Shown: positions 1 through 8,282 of the stretch, one piece after another
How the letters are laid out: each line of letters starts with the position of its first letter
Numbering within the stretch: the first letter of the stretch is position 1
Source of the DNA: Stieleria mannarensis
Lineage (GTDB): Bacteria > Planctomycetota > Planctomycetia > Pirellulales > Pirellulaceae
Direction: 5' to 3'
Length of the DNA: 64,000 bases
NCBI RefSeq assembly: GCF_014154935.1
Contig: NZ_JACEHH010000028.1
Coordinates: 60,751-124,750, forward strand
Program-made: the position numbers and the translations under genes
Notes under the pieces: generated by a model
Told to the model about the DNA's origin: nothing
Databases searched by the model: none
What the model saw: the letters and a program-made list of their open reading frames with translations, nothing else

Positions 1-52
1 CCGAGGCCGGTTTGGCACCGAGGCCGGTTCCCGCATCAACCGTTGGATCGGG

Positions 53-604
53 CTAGAACAGAAAACCGTTGATGCTGGCTTGGACTCCTGCCATCGTGGG
101 GTCTCCCGAGAGCACGCCGAACGGATCATCAACTCCCGAGGCGGAGGCCATCCCGGTGACGCGACCGACTTGATCGCGAAAGACGACCAGGATCGAGGTT
201 TCGAACACGATCGGCTGTCCATCGGGACTGTAGGCCAACGGATCAAGGTCGAATCCCAGGAATTCACCCTGGATCATCGCCCCCGATTGCGTTTCCCAGA
301 CGAACGAGCCGGTGTATTGAGCATAGATCCCGAAGATGGGTTGGAAAAAGGCGCAGGTGTCCGCGATTCCGGTCCCGGAAAAATTCCCGATCCCGGTGGC
401 TTGGCCCAGGAAGTCACCGGGCACGTCGTGAAACGCAAGCCCCGGTACGGGAGTCAGGCAGATCGTCGCGTCGTTGGGGTTCACGGCATGATGAAAGAAT
501 TGAAACTCGCCCGAAAGTATCGTTGGCGAACCGGCATTCGTCGTTCTCGCATCGAGTGACAACGAAGCAATCAGAAGGCATATCAGCGGAAGTACACGCG
601 TCAT
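53..604 (-). CDS. secreted hypothetical protein
   Basis: This 183-residue protein opens with a clear Sec signal peptide: MTRVLP, then a hydrophobic run (LICLLIASLSL), with likely cleavage near residue 20-25. The rest is rich in Gly, Phe and Thr (FSGTGI, YTGSFVWETQSG, ASASGVDD), which suggests a small beta-rich exported domain. There are two cysteines (in TICLTP and DTCAFF). I do not recognise a family. It is read in the same direction as the NTF2-like gene upstream but is separated from it by a gap holding a large hairpin, so it is probably its own unit. No function is assigned. Confidence 0.7.
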   Translation of the reverse strand: MTRVLPLICLLIASLSLDARTTNAGSPTILSGEFQFFHHAVNPNDATICLTPVPGLAFHDVPGDFLGQATGIGNFSGTGIADTCAFFQPIFGIYAQYTGSFVWETQSGAMIQGEFLGFDLDPLAYSPDGQPIVFETSILVVFRDQVGRVTGMASASGVDDPFGVLSGDPTMAGVQASINGFLF

Positions 605-664
605 CAGGTTGTCCTAAGAAGTCGTTGGTGTCGTCGGCAGGTGCCGCACTCGGCACACCACCAG

Positions 665-715
665 CTAGCCGCGTCCGCCCGGCAAGCAATGGCTTGCCGG
701 GGGGCGGTGGGCTAG
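665..715. repeat. large imperfect hairpin between two minus-strand genes
   Basis: Arms 665-687 and 692-715 pair over about 23 bases (CTAGCC...GGCAAGC against GCTTGCC...GGCTAG) around a 4-base loop. It lies after the NTF2-like gene and before the secreted protein. There is no T-run, so it may be a dispersed palindromic element or an RNA-stabilising stem rather than a classical terminator. Confidence 0.6.
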
Positions 716-840
716 TCATAGGGGACCTGAACGTTCGTCGCAAGTTGATTTTGGGCGCTGAGCGAGAAGCTGACCTTACCGCCGTACGACGCGTCGACCG
801 CCGCAGTGGGCCGCCGACCTTGCGACAATAGGAAACCGGT

Positions 841-1311
841 CTATTTGACAAGTTCTTCCAGACCGGGATGGTCGGCGGGGCGAGGTCCGAGTGGCCAGTG
901 GAACTTCCGCTCCGACGGCTCGATCGCGTAGTCGTTGATGCTCGCCTCGCGGCGTCGCATCAATCCGTCGTCGTCGAATTCCCAGTTCTCGTTGCCGTAA
1001 GCACGAAACCAGTTGCCCCTGTCGTCGTGGTACTCGTACTGAAACCGAACCGCGATCCGGTTTTCGGTGAACGACCACAGTTGTTTGGCCAGACGGTACT
1101 CGTGCTCTCGGTCCCACTTGCCAGACAGGAACTCGACAATCTGCGGACGTCCTTCGACGAACGTTTCGCGATTTCGCCAGCGACTGTTCTGGGAGTAGGC
1201 CAGGGAGACACGCTGGGGGGCGCGTGTGTTCCACGCGTCCTCGGCGGCTCGGACTTTCTTCAGCGCCGTTTCACGAGTAAACGGCGGCCGAATGTCAGTA
1301 GGCTTTGCCAT
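841..1311 (-). CDS. DUF1348 / NTF2-like (SnoaL-fold) protein
   Basis: This 156-residue protein spans the whole DUF1348 family pattern: PPFTRETAL at the start, [69 protein letters not shown] and [10 protein letters not shown]. These families fold as an alpha+beta cone like nuclear transport factor 2 and often bind small hydrophobic ligands; the true substrate is unknown. It is cytoplasmic, with no signal peptide. It follows the AhpD-like gene by 57 bases in the same direction, so the two are probably co-transcribed, divergently from the sigma-54 activator at 2174. Confidence 0.85.
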   Translation of the reverse strand: MAKPTDIRPPFTRETALKKVRAAEDAWNTRAPQRVSLAYSQNSRWRNRETFVEGRPQIVEFLSGKWDREHEYRLAKQLWSFTENRIAVRFQYEYHDDRGNWFRAYGNENWEFDDDGLMRRREASINDYAIEPSERKFHWPLGPRPADHPGLEELVK

Positions 1312-1368
1312 GATGGATTCCTTAAGAAAGAAAATGAATCGGAGGGGGCGGTCGACTCGGGGAGCGGA

Positions 1369-1953
1369 TCAGGCGACGCTGCAGCGATCGCTGTGGCATC
1401 CGCAGGTCTCGGACGCATCGAGCGGTTCGGCGGCCGGGAAATCGATCTCGGTTTCGGCGACGTGGTTGAAGTAGTTGGTCAACAAATTCAGCGCCGTGTT
1501 GGCGACCACTTCGGCGATCTCACCGCCGGTCAAGCCGGCTTGCCGGGCCGCGGCGACTTGATCGTCGGACACTCGGCCGCGGGTTTCGACCAGCTGGACC
1601 GCCAACTTCACGATCGCATCGGACTTGGCGTCAGCGGCGGTCGCCAAACGGGCGTTGCGGACCTCGTCGGCCGACAACCCGACCATCTTTCCGATCGCCG
1701 TGTGGGCGCTCAGGCAGTAGTCGCAGCCGCTCGCCTGGCCGACCGCCAGCGCGATCAGCTCGCGATGCTTGGCCGACAGACCGCCGCCGGCCAACGCGCC
1801 GCTGAACTTCAGGTAAGCGTCCAAGACGGCCGGTGCGTGGGCCATCGTCGACATCATGTTGGGGATCATGCCCAGCTTGGACTGAACGCCGCCGAGTAAT
1901 TCTTTCGCGGTGCCGGTTGCTTCAGCGGGGTTGAGCGGGTTGATTCGTGCCAT
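1369..1953 (-). CDS. carboxymuconolactone decarboxylase / AhpD-like protein
   Basis: This 194-residue protein has the AhpD core: a Glu in KHRELIALAV followed by GCDYCLSAH, which gives the CxxC and nearby His of the alkylhydroperoxidase-type proton relay. It therefore probably acts as a cytoplasmic thiol peroxidase or thiol-disulfide partner. The C-terminus is unusual, ending in ETCGCHSDRCSVA, an extra Cys/His cluster that could bind metal or take part in thiol exchange. It starts 220 bases from the divergent sigma-54 activator and leads the DUF1348 gene. Control by that activator is an inference; I found no -24/-12 promoter before it. Confidence 0.88.
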   Translation of the reverse strand: MARINPLNPAEATGTAKELLGGVQSKLGMIPNMMSTMAHAPAVLDAYLKFSGALAGGGLSAKHRELIALAVGQASGCDYCLSAHTAIGKMVGLSADEVRNARLATAADAKSDAIVKLAVQLVETRGRVSDDQVAAARQAGLTGGEIAEVVANTALNLLTNYFNHVAETEIDFPAAEPLDASETCGCHSDRCSVA

Positions 1954-2030
1954 CGTTACGTTTCCTTGATTGAGGTGAAATGGTTTGCAAGCAGCAGAAG
2001 TCGTTGCTTGTCACGATCGCTTTAGGCACG

Positions 2031-2048
2031 TTGCGGACCAAACCGCAA
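2031..2048. promoter_or_regulatory. inverted repeat, possible operator
   Basis: A six-base inverted repeat, TTGCGG-N6-CCGCAA, lies between the AhpD-like gene and the divergent activator. Position and symmetry suggest a binding site for a dimeric regulator, but there is no second copy to support it. Confidence 0.35.
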
Positions 2049-2111
2049 AGAAAATCCTAAGTCGTGTGCATGAAAGGAGTTGCGGAAACCTTTTTGTGGC
2101 CATCGGTGTTG

Positions 2112-2159
2112 CGAAAACTCGTGAATTGCGAAATGTCGTTTCGGATTCGCGAGTTTTCG
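2112..2159. promoter_or_regulatory. long inverted repeat just upstream of the activator gene
   Basis: The arms CGAAAACTCG-T-GAAT...CGAAA (2112-2133) and its near-complement (2139-2159) match at about 19 of 21 bases around a 5-base centre. The element ends 14 bases before the preferred ATG of the sigma-54 activator. It may be an autoregulatory operator or an mRNA leader hairpin that masks the start; no clear Shine-Dalgarno is visible there. Confidence 0.5.
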
Positions 2160-2173
2160 TGTATTTTGTGTCG

Positions 2174-3799
2174 ATGCTTGGAGAAAAGTCCCCCCTGATT
2201 CGCGAGCCGAAGCGATTGCTGTTGGAGATGGCCCAGCGGCTGAACGTGGACGACGCGCTGAAGTTGATCGTCGACCATATCGCCGGCTCACCGGCGGTGG
2301 CGTTGGTGAGAATCTGGTTGATCCGCCCGGGCGCGGGCTGTGAGACGTGTCCGCTGCGCCGAGAGTGTCCCGACCGGACCCGCTGCTTGCACCTGGCCGC
2401 CAGTGCGGGGACTTCATTGGTGGATGAACATCGCGACCTGACACGAACCGACGGCGCGTTTCGGCGGTTTCCGATCGGTGTCCGCAAGGTCGGTCGCATC
2501 GCGGCGTCCGGGGAAGCTTTGGAGGTCGGTAATCTGTCCGGCCGACCGGATTGGTTGGTCCATCCGGATTGGGCACAGGCCGAAGGCATCCGAGGGTTCG
2601 GCGGGCAACCATTGGTCCATCGCGGCGAAGTGTTGGGGGTGTTGGCGGTGTTCGGTCGCACGACGATCAACCAAGAAGATCTGGAGTGGTTGCGGACGAT
2701 CACCAACCACGCCGCCGCATCGATTGCCAACGCATCGGCGTGGGAAGAGATCAACGCGCTGCGGCGTCGATTGGAGATGGAAAACGACTATCTGCAAGAA
2801 GAAATGCGTTCGCGAAATGCGTTCGGCGAGATGGTCGGCAATAGCGCGGCGTTGCGGAAAGTCGCCGAGCAGATCGAGTTGGTTGCCCCGACCGATTCGA
2901 CGGTTTTGGTGACCGGGGAGAGTGGGACCGGCAAAGAATTGGTCGCCCGCGAAATTCATCGGCGTTCGACGCGCAGCGATCGGGCGCTGATCAAAGTCAA
3001 CTGTGCGGCGATCCCACGCGAGCTTTATGACAGCGAGTTCTTTGGGCACACCAAAGGCAGTTTCACCGGTGCGGTGCGTGATCGTGTCGGGCGTTTCGAG
3101 CTTGCCGACGGAGGGACGCTGTTCTTGGATGAGATCGGTGAGATTCCACTGGAGTTGCAAAGCAAGCTATTGCGGGTGCTTCAAGAGGGGGAACTGGAAC
3201 GCGTCGGCGAAGAGCAGACACGACGGGTGAATGTTCGCATCATCGCGGCTACCAATCGGGACTTGAAAGCAGAGAGCGAGGCGAAGCGGTTCCGCGGTGA
3301 TTTGTATTATCGGTTGAGCGTGTTTCCGATCGAGTTGCCACCGTTGCGGCGGCGCAAGGAAGACATTCCGTTGCTGGCCGAACACATCCTGTCCCAGCAC
3401 GCTCGCAAGCTGGGGCGGGAGATGCCAAGGTTGACCAAGGCCAACGTGCACGATCTGCAGCGTTACGAATGGCCGGGCAACATTCGCGAGTTCCAACATG
3501 TCTTGGAACGGGCCATGATCACGTCTCGGTCGGGACGATTGCGTTTCCAGCTTGATCCGGCTGCCACGCCCGCGGACCGACCAGCGAGTCGTACGGTCGG
3601 AACGACCGTTCCGAGCGATGAACACGACGTGTTGACTGTCGGCCAGTTGCGTGAATTGGAAGCGACCAACATCCGCCGCGCCCTGATGCGAACCCATGGA
3701 AAGGTGTCCGGCGTCGGCGGAGCCGCGGAGCTGTTGGGCATGAAACCAACCACGCTCGCGTCACGCATCAAGAGCTTGGGGATTGATGTGCGTCGCTAA
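2174..3799 (+). CDS. sigma-54-dependent activator with Cys-cluster GAF domain
   Basis: This 541-residue bacterial enhancer-binding protein has three parts. A GAF sensor spans about 20-180. The AAA+ domain has Walker A GESGTGKE at 248-255, loop 1 as GSFTGA at 295-300 (usual form GAFTGA) and Walker B LFLDE at 316-320. A Fis-type helix-turn-helix ends the protein. The family binds far-upstream sites and remodels sigma-54 RNA polymerase. The GAF domain carries four close cysteines (56, 59, 65, 71; C-x2-C-x5-C-x5-C), which may hold metal or Fe-S or sense redox state. The frame is open back to 1985, but the ATG at 2174 follows the inverted repeat and matches the start of the conserved region, so I chose it. 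Confidence 0.9.
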   Translation: MLGEKSPLIREPKRLLLEMAQRLNVDDALKLIVDHIAGSPAVALVRIWLIRPGAGCETCPLRRECPDRTRCLHLAASAGTSLVDEHRDLTRTDGAFRRFPIGVRKVGRIAASGEALEVGNLSGRPDWLVHPDWAQAEGIRGFGGQPLVHRGEVLGVLAVFGRTTINQEDLEWLRTITNHAAASIANASAWEEINALRRRLEMENDYLQEEMRSRNAFGEMVGNSAALRKVAEQIELVAPTDSTVLVTGESGTGKELVAREIHRRSTRSDRALIKVNCAAIPRELYDSEFFGHTKGSFTGAVRDRVGRFELADGGTLFLDEIGEIPLELQSKLLRVLQEGELERVGEEQTRRVNVRIIAATNRDLKAESEAKRFRGDLYYRLSVFPIELPPLRRRKEDIPLLAEHILSQHARKLGREMPRLTKANVHDLQRYEWPGNIREFQHVLERAMITSRSGRLRFQLDPAATPADRPASRTVGTTVPSDEHDVLTVGQLRELEATNIRRALMRTHGKVSGVGGAAELLGMKPTTLASRIKSLGIDVRR

Positions 3800-4128
3800 G
3801 GCGTGATTGATCACAGCCAACCGGGGGCGACGTTGGGGGCGACGTTCAGCGTGCAAGCCTCGCAGATCATCAACTGGACGTGTTCATTCGAATCGATCTT
3901 GGGGCGATGATCCTGTTGTTGGCGGAATGCTCGATTCGGGGCCAGCAAACCCGAATGTATCATGAACTCACAGCCAGAAGGGGCTGGCACACACGAACGA
4001 GGTCGGTTTGGGAAGTTGGCGTAGCAGAACGTTGATCGCTCAAAGCCGAATGCAGCTATTCGAAATCGAGAGCAAAGCTATAATACAAGTCGGTTTAAAG
4101 TTCTAACGTCTATTATAAGGACATGTTG
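3800..4128. other. intergenic region, no gene seen
   Basis: No convincing coding frame was found. The only feature is a TATAAT at 4079-4084, 45 bases before the small lipoprotein start, with no good -35 match. It may be the -10 element for that gene. Confidence 0.4.
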
Positions 4129-4317
4129 ATGAAGCGTTTACTCGCAACGTTACCGTTGGCGCTGTTGGTTTTCTCCTTGACCGGGTGCCCTTCGCCCAGT
4201 CCGGACGCGGTCACCGATGCGGATCAATCGGCGATTGACGCCTATTTGGCCACCGAAGCTGAAGAGCAAGCATCATTGCAAACCGAGATGAAGGATTCGG
4301 CGAAAGCTGGCAAGTAA
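4129..4317 (+). CDS. small lipoprotein
   Basis: This 62-residue protein has a lipoprotein signal: MKRLLATLP, a hydrophobic stretch and the lipobox LTGC. The mature part is about 40 residues, acidic and helical (ATEAEEQASLQTEMKDS). An ATG at 4123 is also in frame, but AAGG at 4117-4120 sits 8 bases before 4129, a normal Shine-Dalgarno spacing, so I prefer the later start. A consensus -10 box lies at 4079-4084. Small lipoproteins of this kind are common in planctomycetes; function is unknown. It is probably monocistronic. Confidence 0.75.
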   Translation: MKRLLATLPLALLVFSLTGCPSPSPDAVTDADQSAIDAYLATEAEEQASLQTEMKDSAKAGK

Positions 4318-4404
4318 CGGCTGCCGCGGTTGCAGATCGCCTCGACGGCGTTCTGGTTAGGTCGTAGGTCACCCTTTCTTCCGAGGTCGTGCGGTTCTTC
4401 AGAT

Positions 4405-4452
4405 GAACCCTCCTGGCAGGAGGGCCCAGCTTAGCGAGGGGAGGTCGAACGG
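4405..4452 (+). repeat. partial copy of dispersed repeat E
   Basis: The segment CCTGGCAGGAGGG...AGCGAGGGGAGGT matches one end of the 125-bp repeat seen complete at 37420-37546 and 49034-49160. It begins with a small hairpin (CCTCCTGGCAGGAGG). Confidence 0.6.
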
Positions 4453-4543
4453 TGATTCGCCGGACAAGCGTTACAGCGACGGGGGAATCGCCTAAAGGCT
4501 AGACACCAACGGTTGCTGAAATTGTATTTTCTTTAGCGCATCA

Positions 4544-4579
4544 AAAAACTCTCGGGCGTTTCGATGCCCGAGAGTTTTT
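4544..4579 (-). terminator. rho-independent terminator after the DUF1559 gene
   Basis: A perfect 14-bp stem (AAAAACTCTCGGGC / GCCCGAGAGTTTTT) with an 8-base loop is flanked by A and T runs on both sides. It lies 43 bases past the stop of the minus-strand DUF1559 gene and could also stop transcripts from the small lipoprotein gene. Confidence 0.88.
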
Positions 4580-4622
4580 CTTTGTCGTCAGCTTGCCGCG
4601 ACGGTTGCGAATCGAAGCTCGA

Positions 4623-5879
4623 TTACTGATTCAATTGTTCTTGAATCGTTTCACGAGAAGCGCGTGTTCCGAGCGCCCCCCAAAGTCCGTACGGGCTTTG
4701 CGATCCGGGTGACGATGTCGGATCGGTGGGCGTCTGCCACACCATTTCGTGGTGCGAATCGCCGGCTTCGATCGAATCGGTGATGAAGATCACCGCCCCG
4801 TCGGCTAACAGGATATGAGCCCCACCCTGGTGTCGACTCGACGGCGGGAACATTCCGGTTTGCCCGGAGTTGTTGCCGCCACCGATCGGTGCGTTGGGGG
4901 GCAGGATGGTGTGAACACCGCTGAAGTTGGGGCGGAAGTCGGCCCATTTGAAACCGCGTCCGTTGTTCGCGTTTTCGGTGGGGGTTCCCGGTGCCCAATA
5001 GCGCGGTCGATCGGGGTCGATTTGGTTGTTGTCGATGCAGTAACTGGGGTTCAAGCGGATTTCGTTGGGCGGGTTGCCGTTGATGCTCTGCGTGCCGCGG
5101 GTATCGCGATCGCCGAGGTCGGTCAGGATTTCCGCGAATGCGATGGTGTTGGACAGGCCGTCCAAGATATCGCGGAACTTGGAGTCCTTGTGCGGCACGA
5201 AGGTTCCCCGGTCGGCGGCGAGGGAACGTTGCGCCCAACCGGAGTTGGCGACGCACTCACCGCCCTGTGACGCCTGGTGTTGCTTGGGGCCACGAACGGA
5301 CCACTCCATCGAGTCGCCCAGGCAGGCCGCGTAATTCGTCCGGCCTTGGGCCGGCAAACCGACGCCGGGGTCGCTGGGGCAACGCAGCATCGGGATCTCG
5401 GTGACCCAAGGCCGATACTGGATGAATTGAACGGTCGGTCCCATCGCGGGCCAGGGCACCGACAGCCGTGTCCCCGGGCTGAGTGCGTCGACGTAGCTCG
5501 GGTTGGAGATCTCGTCCCACAACGCTTGCTGTTCCATGAAAGGGGTGAGGCCAACCAGCGCGCTCAGACGCCATGCGTTGGAGTCGCCGTAGTTGGTCCA
5601 CCAGTTGGTGGTGGCGTCGGTGACGCCAAAGGGGGCGGCACCGCCGTCCGAGCTGCCCGTCCCCACTCCGTGGATCGGCAGTTGTTTATAAGCGCTGTGG
5701 TAGTTGTGCATCGCCAACCCCAGTTGCTTGAAATTATTGCTGCAACTCATTCGGCGAGCTGCTTCACGTGCTGCTTGGACTGCAGGGAGTAGCAGTCCGA
5801 CGAGGATTCCGATGATGGCGATGACAACCAGAAGTTCCACAAGCGTGAAACCGTTGCTCATCCGAGCGGGTCGCTTCAT
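4623..5879 (-). CDS. DUF1559 protein with type IV prepilin-like leader
   Basis: This 418-residue protein carries a prepilin N-terminal methylation motif: MKRPARMSNG followed by FTLVELLVVIAIIGILVG, with cleavage expected after the Gly and methylation of Phe. The long pseudopilin helix then leads to RREAARRMSCSNN-like residues and the H-N-Y pattern typical of DUF1559. The C-terminus has the family signature HQGGAHILLADGAVIF. These proteins are hugely expanded in Planctomycetes; they are thought to be exported by a type II or type IV pilus-like system, but their role is not settled. It has its own terminator at 4544-4579. Confidence 0.92.
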   Translation of the reverse strand: MKRPARMSNGFTLVELLVVIAIIGILVGLLLPAVQAAREAARRMSCSNNFKQLGLAMHNYHSAYKQLPIHGVGTGSSDGGAAPFGVTDATTNWWTNYGDSNAWRLSALVGLTPFMEQQALWDEISNPSYVDALSPGTRLSVPWPAMGPTVQFIQYRPWVTEIPMLRCPSDPGVGLPAQGRTNYAACLGDSMEWSVRGPKQHQASQGGECVANSGWAQRSLAADRGTFVPHKDSKFRDILDGLSNTIAFAEILTDLGDRDTRGTQSINGNPPNEIRLNPSYCIDNNQIDPDRPRYWAPGTPTENANNGRGFKWADFRPNFSGVHTILPPNAPIGGGNNSGQTGMFPPSSRHQGGAHILLADGAVIFITDSIEAGDSHHEMVWQTPTDPTSSPGSQSPYGLWGALGTRASRETIQEQLNQ

Positions 5880-6564
5880 TTAAAGATCTCAAGAGAAAGT
5901 GCTAACGGTGGATTGCAAAGACAACAGAATGAACCTACGTCTTGATGGCCAAGTTTCGGTCAATCCGCTGGCAAATTAAAAAGAAAACAACGCCGTGGTC
6001 GCTCAGGACTCAGCTGCAACCACATGGTGTTCATGGTGTACTTCCATGGTGGGCAGCCGGGCCGCTTTGACGCCGGCAATGTTGGCCATAGATACTTTCC
6101 AAACCAATCGCTACGTCAAGGGTCTCTAATGGAATTATCCCGGACCTAAGAACTTAGATGACGTGATCAGCCCTAATAGCATAGTTAACGCGATTGAGAT
6201 TCACGCTATTAAAAAGAGATTTAGCATGGCCGGTGGTTCGGTCGGACAGCTAAGTTGCGGATTCAAGCGTAACAATCTTCATAAAAGAGAATAACGCTCC
6301 GTAGGGCAGCATGGGATGATGATGAAATCGCGATCATCAAATCTTCAAGCTGCTTGATCAGTGTGATGCGAGTTCCCCCTAAGCTATGGATTACTGTTTA
6401 GGTGAGTCGTCGGTACCCGGAATGATGGTAGGTGGTGGCCGGGCCCGACGTCCCCCTGCCATCAACTCTCGGCACTCTAAAAGGTTCTTCGCGCCAGCGC
6501 GTGGGAGTGTTCGCGATCCACCTTCTGGTCAAAGTCTTGACGGGTGGGTGCGTGGCGACGAAGG
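5880..6564. other. AT-rich intergenic region
   Basis: No convincing gene of usual size was found. Composition between about 6120 and 6380 is visibly AT-richer than the flanks. A weak promoter for the DUF1559 gene may lie on the minus strand (TTGACG at 6119-6114 and TATCTA at 6094-6089, 19-base spacing). A 28-codon minus-strand frame at 6003-6089 (starting MANIAGVKAARL, His-rich tail) follows it; it is too short to call. Confidence 0.4.
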
Positions 6565-6801
6565 TCAGTCGGTCGCGTCCAGTTCGACGCCCCGCTGAAC
6601 GGTCACGGTTCCGAACAGTCGCGCCAGCTCCTGTTGCAGATTCAAAATTTCCGCATCCGAGTCGGTCGCGATCGCCAAGGCATCAATCACCGTCGCCCCG
6701 TCCTGTTTTACGATCCGATGTTCGGGATGTCGGTCCAAAGAAATCAGCTCATCAAATTTAACGGCATCGACGGGCGGGTTGAAATGAAATCGCGTGGCCA
6801 T
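6565..6801 (-). CDS. small hypothetical protein
   Basis: This 78-residue frame reads as a plausible soluble protein: MATRFHFNPPVDAVKFDEL, then EHRIVKQDGATVIDALAIA, and an amphipathic helix (EILNLQQELARLFG). It is acidic and has no cysteines or signal peptide. It lies about 100 bases after the 372-residue orphan in the same direction and may share its transcript. I recognise no family. The opposite strand is also open here but reads as Arg- and Gly-rich noise. Confidence 0.5.
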   Translation of the reverse strand: MATRFHFNPPVDAVKFDELISLDRHPEHRIVKQDGATVIDALAIATDSDAEILNLQQELARLFGTVTVQRGVELDATD

Positions 6802-6902
6802 GTTGCAATCCGGTATTCATTGACGAAGAGGTGACGGTCCCCACCCATTGGGAACGGCTGTTATTTTAACCGCCGTACGCGCGGCCGAGCTGACATGGGG
6901 CA

Positions 6903-8021
6903 CTAGATTTCGACGTGGGTCACCCCGGCGACTTCGTCAAAGTGGCCGATCTTAAGGACTTGGCCCTTGGATCCCGGCATCTCGGCAACGAACGCCGGGT
7001 CGCAGACCATGACCGGCGGCGACAAGGAGGTGCCGATGGTGATCCCGACGGAAACCAGGTAGGACATCCCGACGGTGAAGGCGACGAACCAGGGGACTTG
7101 CCCGGCAGCCATCCGAATCAGCTGATCGCGTTTGGCGCGTGAGAGTTCATTTTCGACACCGTATTGTTCGATCACATCGTGCCGCGCCAGCGGGTTAGTC
7201 AACGCCAACATCTCGTCGAACGTGCATCCGTCGGTGCGGTTCTTTTGGTGCGTCCTGGTCGCTCGCAGGGCCGTCTTGCGACGCTGGAACTCCAATTTCG
7301 CATGGTAGGCATCGATCGCTTTTTGGCGACGCGCGAGCGCGCGATTGGCGATCGCCCGGGGCACCGCCATCCCCGCATGGGCGGCCTGGCGGAACAAATG
7401 CTGCGGACGCCGAAACAAATACATCCGTCGGTATTCCGAATAGACCTCTTCTTGGACCTTGTCGATGGCCGCGCGAAGGCCTGCTTCGGGGGTGAAAACC
7501 AGTTGGTCGTCGACTTCGATGCAAAGTGGTTTCAGGTAGTAGACTTTGACGCCATGCTTGCGGCCCGGGCCGGCCAAGAACTCGTCCAGTCGCGTTTGGA
7601 CACAGGCCGGGATGGGATCGGTGATTTTGTCAAAATGTTGTTGTTCGGTGACGGTGAAGAACAACTTGCTCTTGGGCAGCCGGATCGATGCCTTGCAAAG
7701 TTCCAGTTCACGGACTTGGGTGAATTGTCCACGATGTTCCTGTTGGACCGCTGCCCAGCTCTTCTCCTTGGAGGTCCAAATCCCGGATCGGCGAAGCATC
7801 GTTTCCGCCATTTCTTTGCTGGCGTCTTTGGGCGGCACCAAAATCGGATCGCTGGTCCAGGTCCCGAAGGGTTCCAGTTCTTGGTCCAGCGTAAACGGTT
7901 TGGCGGTTCGTGGGTCGACCGTTGACGGCCGCACACGTGAGGGGGAATGCCTCGTGGATTTCGCTCTCGCCGCGATGTTGGAATCCTCAGTGACACCTGG
8001 TACCAGAGTGGTCGTTGTCAT
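6903..8021 (-). CDS. orphan protein with one C-terminal membrane segment
   Basis: This 372-residue protein is not recognised. The N-terminus is Thr/Ser/Arg-rich and looks disordered (about 1-60). The centre is rich in charged helices and Arg (YSEYRRMYLFRRPQHLF, ARRQKAIDAYHAKLEFQRRK). A hydrophobic stretch near 305-330 (VPWFVAFTVGMSYLVSVGITIG) could be a membrane helix. There are two cysteines in the first 170 residues (ELCKAS, PACVQT). It resembles the long lineage-specific proteins of Pirellulaceae. Codon usage resembles that of neighbouring genes, so I take it as real. Confidence 0.7.
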   Translation of the reverse strand: MTTTTLVPGVTEDSNIAARAKSTRHSPSRVRPSTVDPRTAKPFTLDQELEPFGTWTSDPILVPPKDASKEMAETMLRRSGIWTSKEKSWAAVQQEHRGQFTQVRELELCKASIRLPKSKLFFTVTEQQHFDKITDPIPACVQTRLDEFLAGPGRKHGVKVYYLKPLCIEVDDQLVFTPEAGLRAAIDKVQEEVYSEYRRMYLFRRPQHLFRQAAHAGMAVPRAIANRALARRQKAIDAYHAKLEFQRRKTALRATRTHQKNRTDGCTFDEMLALTNPLARHDVIEQYGVENELSRAKRDQLIRMAAGQVPWFVAFTVGMSYLVSVGITIGTSLSPPVMVCDPAFVAEMPGSKGQVLKIGHFDEVAGVTHVEI

Positions 8022-8282
8022 ACGGACGCTCCCCGTGCTCTAAACGTCGTGAATGGAGAAGAAAGGCCTCGAGCGGCAATTGTCATCAGGCCCCGACGAT
8101 CGGAGATCAGGGCGCGAGAAATCGTCTTGCCGGGCCGGTCAGATAAGTCTACCGGAGGTTGATGGTTCAGCGGCAAGGATTTGTTTATCAATCTCGGGAA
8201 ATCCCGGCTCGATCTCCAGAAAAGCGTACTCCGGAAAGGACTCGAAGCCTTTTTGACGACGCGGCCGGTCGGCCGGGGAAAA

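Noticed and set aside
868..1899. 343-codon plus-strand frame opposite the NTF2-like and AhpD-like genes
   Set aside because: It is the GC-rich shadow of two well-recognised genes and has no family features.
1954..2173. sigma-54 promoter for the AhpD-like gene
   Set aside because: I looked for -24/-12 elements on the minus strand and found none with correct spacing; GGCACGTTGC at 2025 is too short.
6003..6089. 28-codon minus-strand frame upstream of the DUF1559 gene
   Set aside because: It is too short to judge without conservation data; mentioned only in the gap entry.
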